From Strobilurus pachycystidiatus (lineage: Eukaryota; Basidiomycota; Agaricomycetes; Agaricales; Physalacriaceae), in NCBI GenBank assembly GCA_019915135.1, contig JAHLMK010000017.1, positions 310,001 to 374,000 of the forward strand: a stretch of 64,000 bases of DNA, given 5' to 3'. Position 1 is the first letter of the stretch. The number at the start of each line of letters is the position of its first letter. Under the pieces are notes generated by a model, which made no database searches, was not told the origin of the DNA, and was given only the letters and a program-made list of their open reading frames with translations. A program made the translations under genes and the position numbers. Of this stretch, positions 45,661-54,794 are shown in pieces.

Positions 45661-47857
45661 ATGTCTGCCGCAATCGAAAACAATCCCCTCAACACCAACA
45701 GCGAGTCTTTTTTCACGCTTTGTTTGCTCTTCGTCTGTGCTAATCTACTCGTATTCTTTTCTTAGCGGACGGCGTTGATGTTCCCATCGAGCCTAACCTC
45801 GAGGAATACGTCAAGTCTCCAGAGTTCGATCACCAGTGCTTCAAAAGAACACACGAGCGCGCCGCCTTATCCTCTGACCAGAGCGGTGGCTTTGATGAAG
45901 ATAGCAGATGGTCCAGCGACGACAGCGTCTCCAGTGCCACCACCGCTCAATCCACCCCCTACGAAGTTCCGAAGTTTGAGGCGAATTTTTACTACGCTGG
46001 TGTGAATACAAAGGGACGCGGGCCCAAGCTCATTTATAGGACCTCTGACGACAAATTCGAGGAACCCTTTGGCCCTGAGGCGTACACGCGCCTCATGAGG
46101 ATTGTTCGCGTTCCAGATAGTCACGAGTTCGGTCAGAATGGAACGTGGGACACGATTCGCGACCAGGTGCGTCGCCTTCTCATACCGCGACAGTTTCTTG
46201 ACTAACGTTCATCCTAAGGTTGTAAAGTTACTCGATAAAAGAGACATTAGAGTCTCAACTGTTGAATTCGTTCGCTTCACGTGGCTTAACAAGTGGCCGG
46301 ACCAAGAGATCGAGGAGGACGACGACGACAACGACGACGATGCCAATGAAGAGGACGACACCGCCTACAATGATATCCCACCCATCCAGCCCGTCGAGTA
46401 CGGAGAACGTTACTACACCAACCCTACTATTTGGATTGGCGTCGTGCCCGACACTCTCACCGGTGTTGTTGCGCACGAGTCATCCCAGGACATCCGTGCC
46501 TTCCTCGATGAACTCCAGGTCCAGAATGTTGACATCGCCTACCGTGAGTCGGTCTACAAGACCTTGGCCGGTCATGGTCCAACACTTTTCCGCCCCGTTG
46601 AAGACGGTGACCCTCTTAAGGACGTCATCGACAACGTCTCTGTTCCCCTCAGTCTTCCCATTGCTGGTCGTAAGACCACTATGCAGGGTACTCTTGGTCC
46701 CTACTTCCGCGTCGGCGACAAGCTCTATGCCATCACTGTGCGTCACAACGTCTTCTTGCCCGAGGACAACATGTTATATAAGTACCACAGTACGTTTTTA
46801 CTTGACTCTTGAGAATACAAGAGCTTTTCTGACTCTAGCCCCTCGTCAGAATCTGCCATCAAGAAAGAGGTCCTTGTAATGGGCGCACACGCGTTCAAAA
46901 CCTATCTGGCCTCCATCCAAGCCCTTATTGGCACGCACATTGACTCAGTCAAAGCTCTCGAGAGGAAAAACAAGACGCTCAGAGCTAGGGTGCAGGGTGG
47001 CGTCAACGTTCCAGAGTCGCAGACCAAGCTGGACGAGAACGAGGCCGAGCTTACCAAGACGCGCACCAAGATCGACAACCTCAAGCAGTTCTTTGTCGAC
47101 ATCAAGAAGAGGTGGAGTAAGTCCAAGGACCGAGTCATTGGGTTTGTCCGCTGGGCTCCCCCCATCGGTGTCGGTGTTGCTCCTCACCGCTATACCCGCG
47201 ACCTATGCGTCATCGAGCTGTACAAGGAGAAGTTTAAACACATGATAGGCAACGTTCTGAGCCTTGGTGTGGTGCTAGTCTATTTCATTGGATGCTACTG
47301 ATATGAAATGTGGCGTCTCTCTTCCAGGTCCGGAGCTGTCCCCTTCGAAGCTCGAGTCCTTGATTTACGAACGTTACAACTTGAATGTCCCATCCAAGTT
47401 CAAGTACCCCGACGACGGTCTCCTTACTCTCGGGGGGATGCTCACGGCCTATCAGGTCAATAACCCCAACAGCTTGGACTTCCAAGGCGATCGCATTTGT
47501 CGTGTTCTCAAGCGCGGCTTCACTACCAACACCACCGTCGGTACGCTCACCCGATTTATGGCTTTTGCTCGCAAGTACTTCGTCACCGGCAATTTGGATT
47601 CGCTTGAGGTGCCCATCCTTTCTCACGAGCACGACTCCGGTACCTTCTCCCAAGGAGGGGATTCTGGATCTCTCATCGTCTCCACCTTCGGCGAGTTTGT
47701 TGCGCTGCTTACTGGCGGGACAAACAAGGGAACGAATAGCTCCGACATTACCTTCGCCACTCCCTTCGAGTGGGTCTGGGATCTCGTCAAGGAGGAGTTC
47801 CCCGGTGCCAATCTGTACTTTGACAACCTTGAAGAATTCTTCGCCGACGTGGCCTAG
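45661..47857 (+). CDS. Uncharacterised protein with trypsin-like (chymotrypsin-fold) His-Asp-Ser triad
   Basis: Large agaric-type hypothetical protein, about 650 residues, four to five introns. The N-terminal third is acidic and Ser-rich, with a D/E run (EEDDDDNDDDANEEDD). The C-terminal half carries, in order, ITVRHNVFL (His at 46744), TRDLCVIELYKE (Asp at 47200) and GGDSGSLIVS (Ser at 47663). This is the order and local pattern of S1-type peptidases. Between Ser and Asp lies VLKRGFTTNTTVGTL, the KxGxxTxxTxG strand often seen in such proteins. A charged helical insertion (VKALERKNKTLRARVQGG, ELTKTRTKIDNLKQFF) separates His and Asp and is probably a coiled coil. No signal peptide. The first exon (45661-45720) joins to DGVDVPIEPNLEEYV over a 44-nt intron. 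The true peptidase activity and substrate are unknown. Confidence 0.75.
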
Positions 47858-49094
47858 GTTTGTATCTTTTTCTTCCTTCTTATCCTAATCATACCCGTAA
47901 CTAACGACCTTTATGTTCAGTAGATAATGGCGAACGCATCTCCGGTCTTTGGCTTTTTTCTGCGACTCCTTCCCTCTCTTACAGCCCCCACGCTCATTCA
48001 GACGGATCAGTGCATGGCAACTCGGCGCACTGGCAAGAAGAAGCTGTCCGAAGACACTGTCTACGACGGTGTACTCCAGGGAGAACAAAATTTCTCCGAA
48101 GATTGGATCGGGGAGTCCGGATTTTAGTGGGTATGGATGGCATCGTGAGGGAGGGTTCTTTTTCTTGTTTGTTTAGTTTCTTTGATATGTCTTATGCGTA
48201 TGCTCTATGCTTTTCTTTCTTTGGGTTGATGGATTGACGATGCCGAGTCCCACACTTGGAGTGTGTAACAGCATTTCCTCGGGGTGCTCACAAACAGTCA
48301 GGTTGGGAGTCCTGACAACTCACATGTATTCGAAGGATCGACAGAGTCGCTGTATGTACAGATCAAAGTAAGTACATACGATATCACCGAGAATAACCAG
48401 TGGCACCACACCAAAAGAAAAAGGCGGCACCACGTGGGCTGATCAATCAAGTGACGTTTTTCGACCGCCACACTGTCGAGTTGTTCAAGCGCTCGAGTCT
48501 TCCCTCATTCCAGGTCTGTATTGAAATCTTGACATCCCCATCATTGGAGTAGAGTTGATGGCTCTGTAATTGGTGGCTGACGACACGCCTGTCGTATTTC
48601 TCGACTCCAGCTGGCAGTGCAGCTTCAAGGCCACATATTACTTCTCTTCGGAACCTCTATCGACAGCTACCACACAGCTACAGACCATTGTCTGTCTCAA
48701 AATGGCCGCTCTAACCTCAAATAGTTTGACGATCTGATCTACACACGTTCATGTGCCCTTCTGCTGTCTAACGCGCTCGGGTCCCTGATGCCTTGAGGCT
48801 TTCCAACGACATCGATTAAGCGCCACAGCTCTGTTTTTCTCGCCAAACTGTGGCCCATCTCCGTGAAATAGGGTATGAATCGACGATGCTTGCTCTCAGT
48901 CGACCCAGGGCATTACACTGTAGCGTCAACGTGCTCGATGTGCGCAAAAATCACGCTATCCGGATGCTGCTCAACATTTATATGCTCTTTACAGCTTCTC
49001 ACAGCACTGAGCAAACAGGACCTCACATCAATTCTGAACACAACATAAAGGTCGACAGTTTCCTTCCTTCTCTCCCTGGATTCTCGTCATCATC
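47858..49094. other. Intergenic region: 3' UTR intron candidate and zinc-finger gene upstream block
   Basis: Just after the trypsin-like gene's stop, GTTTGT at 47858, CTAAC at 47901-47905 and TTCAG ending at 47920 look like a 3' UTR intron. A 66-codon open frame at 47927-48127 follows, with no family match; I regard it as UTR. Further on, 48368-48375 has GTAAGTAC-like sequence, and 48437 has CACGTGG. The block 48757-48824 is duplicated upstream of the second zinc-finger gene. No gene is called. Confidence 0.4.
48757..48824 (+). repeat. Upstream block of zinc-finger gene A, duplicated at 50904-50979
   Basis: The sequence around TGCTGT(C/T)TAA(C/T)GCGCTC, then (G/C)GGTC..TGAT, and (T/C)AACG(A/G)CATCGATT(A/G)AG(-/T)CGCC is shared with 50904-50979 with a short gap. 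In each case it lies 270-420 bases before the start of a zinc-finger paralogue. It marks the left part of a tandem duplication unit and may hold a conserved regulatory element. Confidence 0.7.
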
Positions 49095-50521
49095 ATGGAC
49101 TCCATCGACAACGCTCGGCCGACTTCCGTGGTGGTCCCGCTTACTGAAGAACATCTCGAACAAATGCTACAGGAGTGCTTGCATCTTGACCCTGTGTTGT
49201 AAGTCTTTCAAAGTGAATTGTCCTCTCCATCTCTTTTTAAATGTCCCGACCTTGTGTGCAGGTTTCAGGATGCGTTAAATGCATCCATGGCACAGACTCT
49301 GCTGTATTTTGAACCCGAGTCCTCGTTGCCTCACAACTACGCGACGCAAAGTCTTCTTGAGATCCCCGCCGATCAAAACTTCACCTCTTTCATGTCTCCC
49401 AACCATGCGTATACCGCTGTCTCCGGCGACTATATGCAGAACGACGGGGCTCCTGGCATACACATTGACAATACCCCACCCATCATTGCCATCTACGAGA
49501 GGATTCCTAGTCCAATCGCCCCCAGTGATGTCAGACCGGCGGATTACACGTCCAATCAGAGCTTCAACTCAACAGACAACGGATCGTTTATGGCGGACCT
49601 GTATCTCAGTCCACACTATCTCACTTCTCCGACCTCCCCCGCATCCCCTTCTTACCTTGATGCAAGGAGTACCAGCCCCCTTCGTTTGCCCTCTATCGAT
49701 CCATACGCGCGGCTCTTCGATGTAGCAATCAGAAGCACGCAAGAGGTGCATGCGGAGTGGGACACTTCAACACCCGATTCTGCAGATGGCTCATCTATGA
49801 TGGACACCGGTCCAGAAATTCTCCGCCCGATCCCTCGACGACCCACACAAACCATCATAAAGCTCTCTGCCAAACAGCTCTTCTTTCTCTTCCGTGCCAT
49901 GGCAAAGTTCGTCGTACGCGTTCACCACTTTCATCACAAGAGGCGGGGAACTTTTGCCTCACTCCAAGCGCCTACGCCTACGCCTTCGATTGATGTACGT
50001 ACGTATGATGGTTCTCTACAACAGCTATCTGCTAAAAGACGCCAAACAGGTATACCCGCAGAGTTCCTCGAGGGCCTCCTCCAACCCATGGATTCGTCTG
50101 TGCGAAGCGTAGCGCGTTCTTTTGCTGATCCTTTTTCCTTTACTCCGTGTAACGGAAAACGTCGTAGACGTGGAAGGGAGGACAAGGCTATTAAGAAAAT
50201 GAGGACGAAACACTCTGAGGCCAAACATTTCTGCACTAAATGCGCAGAGGAGACTGGCTTCACTTCTAAAACTGCTTTAACCCGTCAGTCCTCGAATCTA
50301 GCCACAGCACCCTTTACTAACATTTCGTTGTAGGGCACATGGAGGATAAGCATCCATTGTCTGGGCAGCCCTCGCCTGCCCTTGCCTGTCCAGGATGCTC
50401 AAAGCAGTACGCTGATCGCACCTCTGTGTCCCGTCATATCAAACAGAAACATCCTTCGTCTCCGTATGCTGAGACGCAGCCGCGTCGAGGAGGCAGGAAG
50501 GCCATATGTTATTCGCCTTAA
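49095..50521 (+). CDS. C2H2 zinc-finger protein (tandem paralogue A)
   Basis: About 430 residues, three exons. Exon 1 (MDSIDNARPTSVVVPLTEEH) joins at a GTAAGT donor (near 49199) to FQDALNASMAQTLLYFEPES. The long middle part is Pro/Ser/Thr-rich and probably disordered. The C-terminus has two C2H2 fingers: FCTKCAEETGFTSKTALT joined over an intron to RHMEDKH, then ACPGCSKQYADRTSVSRHIKQKH. A basic AT-hook-like end (PRRGGRKA) follows. A basic helix KKMRTKHSEAK precedes the first finger. Probably a DNA-binding transcription factor in the nucleus; targets unknown. Gene B downstream has the same finger architecture and intron position, so the pair arose by tandem duplication. The start gives a Met followed by an ordered acidic helix; no earlier ATG joins in frame. 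Confidence 0.8.
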
Positions 50522-50763
50522 TTGAATGCTCCGCATCCTCGGTGTATCCCTATTCGTGCAACGACTGTATAACATACACTGAACGCGTCAACTGAAATGA
50601 GCGCTGTACCATCACAAATAATTATGTGTATCGCTAGGAAATACCCCAATAGGCGGGATCTATCCGCCTCAATACTGTGTTTCAGAGATAATATAACACC
50701 TATTTCATTGGATCAACTGAGTGAAAACAACAACAACTCCGAGTCCGCCTCCACATAATGATA

Positions 50764-50853
50764 CTACCCCTTTGCACCGCTCCCAGGGATGGGCTTGATC
50801 AAATCTTTCCTCAAGAAAGTCATCTCAACACTGTTAAGCCTCTCACAGGCCTC
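50764..50853 (-). pseudogene. Decayed copy of the tRNA-guanine transglycosylase C-terminus
   Basis: A minus-strand frame of 29 codons plus stop that aligns with the last part of the intact transglycosylase gene (52,900-52,990). The remnant ends KPIPGSGAKG-stop where the intact gene has [10 protein letters not shown] and continues a few codons. Over the 21-residue stretch from SV to GSGAK, 12 positions are identical by eye; the preceding E-x-C is also kept. A stop codon sits directly before it, and no further exon is found upstream, so it is not functional. It lies at the same relative position to zinc-finger gene A as the real gene does to gene B, showing that the duplication unit included the 3' end of the convergent neighbour. 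Confidence 0.8.
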
Positions 50854-50903
50854 TCAAAGACCGCTCTGGCTTTCTGATAGGTCGAAAATCATCTGCACGC
50901 GTC

Positions 50904-50979
50904 TCTTTGCTGTTTAATGCGCTCCGGTCTTTGATCATGCCTGACGCCACGAGGCTGGCTAACGGCATCGATTGAGTCG
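50904..50979 (+). repeat. Upstream block of zinc-finger gene B (copy of 48757-48824)
   Basis: Second copy of the duplicated upstream sequence; core TTTGCTGTTTAATGCGCTC and AACGGCATCGATTGAG. Located between the transglycosylase remnant and the first exon of zinc-finger gene B. The junction of the two duplication units should fall between 50853 and 50904. The rest of the gap (50522-51326) contains no other gene, although an upstream exon of gene B may be hidden in 51100-51300. Confidence 0.7.
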
Positions 50980-51326
50980 CCCTGAGGATGCTCGAAACAA
51001 ACCGTAAGCCGCTGGATCCATTGAGCTCCAGCTGAGCGTCTAGCGTTGGATGAAGAGAGCAAGAATCGGCTGGAAAAGGTAGAGATTGGCCCCATTCGCC
51101 GCCTCGCGGTGCTCCTTCGTCCATCTTTCGTGGGTCCTCTACAGCTAAATGGACAGCAATGGGCAAACAAAGAGTCACTGACTCAGTGGTACCTGGATGT
51201 ATGTCGTAGTATAAGGTATACGATTCCTTCCATCTGTCTTTCCCATCCCACTTACTTCCAGCCACCCTCGAATTCTACCTACGCGCGCTGCTGAGTGATT
51301 ACTGTCGTGATCCCAAGGCTCACACG

Positions 51327-52676
51327 ATGTATTTCGACAATGACCTCATGGACTACTCCAACGATCTGCACGGCTTGGCAAGGTTTTCCTGCTCGACGTG
51401 AGTATACAGCCTGTGTGTGTCCTTTTCAGTATTCTGATGAAATTCTCTCTAGAGAGCACCTTAGCCAAAGCCCTCAGTGGTCACCATTTGTATCTGACGA
51501 TCAGTCGCCCGGCTCCTTCTTCGGAGTTGAACTAGATTTGGACCTCTCATTGGAGGACTCAAACGAGTCGTTGCTTCGTTTCAAAAGCTTCAACTACCAG
51601 CCCACCTCCCCGGTGTCCCCCCACAGTCCAGTCTCCTCGTCATCCTCTTCAACTTCGCCATCCTATGAGGAAGGCTCAGACTGGTTGACGCCTCGAACAC
51701 ACTGCTCTCCTCTGTCCTCTTCCTCGGGGGATATCGATATAGCAGCGTTGTTCAACCTTATGCCTGTTCCCTTACCACCATCGCAGTCGGATGCGACACA
51801 ATTCCATTTCTCGCAGTCTCAATATCTCACCGCACAGCCGTCCATCCATGGACACCCCCTGCCATTCGCCCAGGGCCGGGGATGCCAAGTGGACGTACCA
51901 ATAGCGATAGAGCCCGCGAACTTGTCGCGATGGAACTATCCATCCGGAGGGTCGTCCTCCGTGAACACGATTAGCAGGAAAGGTGACGACCGAATGGTCA
52001 TCATTATCGATGGAAAGCGACTCTCCATCCCTCTACCGATTCCTACTCCCCGGCCCATTGGTCGCCTGCGGGCGACAGTGCGCATGACAATCTGGATGTT
52101 GCCACTGATGACCAGGACTCCCCGCGCTAATTGTGAGTGTCTGTTCCATGTGTGTTTGTCTTCACTTTACTGACCTATTCTACCAGTCAGCTCGATGCTT
52201 TTCAAATTCTCCATACCGCCTGGCTACAACACTGGCATGGGGAACAATTTGGTACCCTCAGGGCCCTCGAAGCGCTGCCGCGGAAGAGAGCCTGGCGCTA
52301 TTAGCAAGATGCGCACAAAGAACAGTCGAGAGAGTTTTTACTGCGATATATGCTTCAACAAGACGCAGAAGCCTACCGGATTCACAACTAAGACCGCATT
52401 GAACAGTACGTGTTGAATTCGTTCAGCCTACGTCTTACTGAGAAAGGTCCAGGGCACATAAGAGACAAGCACGAATCGAATGGCATGTACCCTTGCCCGT
52501 ATCAGAGCTGTTCTAAGCACTACGCCGATACGACATCCGTCGCACGCCACGTAAAGCAGAAGCATCTGACTTTGCATGCCAGTACGGTCAAACCGCGTCG
52601 CGGAGGCAGAAAAGCCAACGACTATCCCTCTTTTGCTTCCTCATGTTTTTCTCTCCGGCGAGACACCTTAGGATAG
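51327..52676 (+). CDS. C2H2 zinc-finger protein (tandem paralogue B)
   Basis: Paralogue of gene A. From the ATG at 51327, a short exon (MYFDNDLMDYSNDLHGLARF) ends at donor GTGAGT near 51398 and joins to EHLSQSPQWSPFVSDDQSPG. The frame remains open upstream of 51327 (FYLRALLSDYCRDPKAHT), so an earlier exon and start are likely. A Ser/Pro-rich middle is followed by a basic helix (ISKMRTKNSRES). Two fingers follow: YCDICFNKTQKPTGFTTKTA joined by an intron to RHIRDKH, and YPCPYQSCSKHYADTTSVARHVKQKH. PRRGGRKANDYPS follows. The first finger's loop is four residues longer than in gene A, and the second uses C-x4-C instead of C-x2-C. The intron within the first finger sits at the same codon in both genes, confirming common descent. 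Function unknown; DNA binding is inferred. Confidence 0.78.
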
Positions 52677-52887
52677 TAATCACAGTCGCGCAGTCTACAT
52701 ACTGGTGGCCCACCGAAACCAATATTCCCCTATGTAAATGATATCCTAGATACCCAGTGAACATCACGAATCAGTATGTAAAGATACGTTGTACTATTAA
52801 TGCCATCTTCCTATGTCTACGTTAATTTCAGTGCACAAGTAGCTTGGGGCTTACTGCCAAACATGATTGCCAGAAGTACCAAGGTCC

Positions 52888-54691
52888 TCATGCCTCTGCA
52901 TACTCCCATTTTGCACCGCTTCCAGGTATAATCTTAATCGATTTCCCATTGAGCAAGTCAACGCCAACACTCCGAAGAGCATTGACACACCACTCAGGGT
53001 AACCTGCATCGCCAAAGTAGTCGGCGAAAAAGGTGTGTAGATAATCTGGGAATGTTCCGTTGATTATGGCGTCCCGCGCGCGGCCCATTACCTGAGCTTG
53101 GAAGACGAGATTATGCATTGTTACAGCTAAAAAAATGTGTTGGTATCGGGTGCTGAAAGTAAGTGAATAGGGCCGTACCATGAGCCGCAGAAGTCTCGTG
53201 CGTGATAAGATGGTGGAGGAACGCTCGAGTGGTACCATCGTTACACGTGGGGCAAGGGCAGGATGCATCAATAGGTGCCAAGTCTTTGCCGTATTTGCTC
53301 AACTCTGTGGCAGCGTGAAAGGGTCAGAGCCCCAAATGTACAGATGAAAACTCGTCTTACTTAGGTTCATTGGTCCTGTATGTGTTAGAGCCACGCCAAA
53401 ACGTGCTGTACGCGTTGGGAACACGCAATCAGCCTAAGGAGATGATGAGATGCGTCTCCATGTAAGATAATCCATAGTCCGACCATGTCAACGCCTAGTG
53501 CAACACAGACGAGTAGATCTTGAGCGCAGATGAGCCTCCGCACTGGTAAACATGTTATGACCTACCTTCAGCAAAACCGATGCCCATCGAATATCGAGGT
53601 CCTGGCTAGAGGTCAGTAGAATCCGGGACTGCATTGGCTTCGGAACGCACGATCTTCCGGTAACTTGTCCGCGCATTGCTTAATTCTATGACACTGTTAT
53701 TCTTTGGGACTTGGAAACGCTTGTCACTGATTCGTACATTCGCCAGAAGACGTCTAAAGAGATATCAGTCTGGATCCGATGTTGGCGTCAAAGGGGCAAA
53801 ATCGAAACCTTTTTCTTCGCCACCGCTTAGGCCGCCAATCGCGTAACCTGCGACGCCATCCCTTCTCGTTATCATGGCCTCGAGACATTGATCGCGGAGG
53901 CTAGGATCTAGCCCTCCTTGCACGATGGCGAAGAGATTTTGCGTCGACTTTTTACCCGAATTCTCGTGATGCGTTATGCATCTATCGAGCCATCGTACAG
54001 ATCGTTCCATAGCTTCCGCGACGCGTGGACCGGTTGTGAGACTGGAAACTAATGACATCGAACGGTTGATCAACGTTGATGAATGAAAAGATTCTTACCG
54101 ACGTCGTCAAGTTGCATGATGATATCTGCACCGATGGAATGTTGTATAGATATGCTTTCCTCAGGCTGGTAATCGAGTGAGTTTCAGACCAACCACATGC
54201 GTGTTGGACTGACAGTCAACATCGTCGGTTCGCCAGTAAAAGGGCTCTGAAAGAGGGCACCCTCTTCGGTTATAGTCGTGAATTTGCTCAGAGAGACAAG
54301 CTGGAATCCTCCACTATCCTAGCCACGGAGTCAACAGAGAAGGTCAAGATGCCGCATTCGAGGCAGTACCGTGAGGAGATTGCGGCGCCAGCCTTGGAAT
54401 TTATGTGCACCGCCAGCCTGATCGAGCACTTTAATTCCCGGGCGAAGATTGAGATGATATGTGTTATTTAGTATCAAGGTGATGCCGAGAGCTTCTACTT
54501 GCTGGGACGTAAGCCCTTTGATGGCGGCTTGAGTAGCAACAGGCATGAAAGTGGGTAACATTGTTACACCGTCTGAATCGGATATAAGAAATCAGAGAAT
54601 AGCTGAGAAAATAGGATAACATGCGGGCCAGCTTCATGCACGATGCGCGCGCGCGCGTCGTATGGCACTTTGCGATGATCTCGAATTGCAT
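52888..54691 (-). CDS. QTRT1: Queuine tRNA-ribosyltransferase catalytic subunit
   Basis: Exchanges guanine-34 for queuine in the anticodon of tRNAs for Asp, Asn, His and Tyr; works with a QTRT2-type partner. Motifs: [17 protein letters not shown] (start), [84 protein letters not shown], then [19 protein letters not shown], and the zinc site CPCPTCNDG with its histidine downstream ([14 protein letters not shown]). The C-terminus ends [13 protein letters not shown]. About nine introns. The first intron (54573-54624) can be removed in frame only with a GC donor (see findings). The gene is convergent with zinc-finger gene B and divergent from the EMP70 gene, with 103 bases between starts. Fungi depend on outside queuine; many yeasts lack this gene. 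Confidence 0.93.
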
Positions 54692-54794
54692 GGTGGTGGA
54701 TGGAGGTGAAGCCTATAATTGATCTGAATTTCATTTCACGGAGAGAACGTCACGCGTCACCCACCCAAGTTACGCTCATTCCACCACTGTTAAA

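Noticed and set aside
50843..51265. 140-codon minus-strand open frame between the zinc-finger genes.
   Set aside because: It overlaps the duplicated upstream block and the transglycosylase remnant in the wrong frame, has no family motif and no counterpart in the other duplication unit.
54640..54660. GCGCGCGCGC run near the transglycosylase start taken as a regulatory repeat.
   Set aside because: It encodes the conserved RARA segment of the enzyme's N-terminus and is coding.
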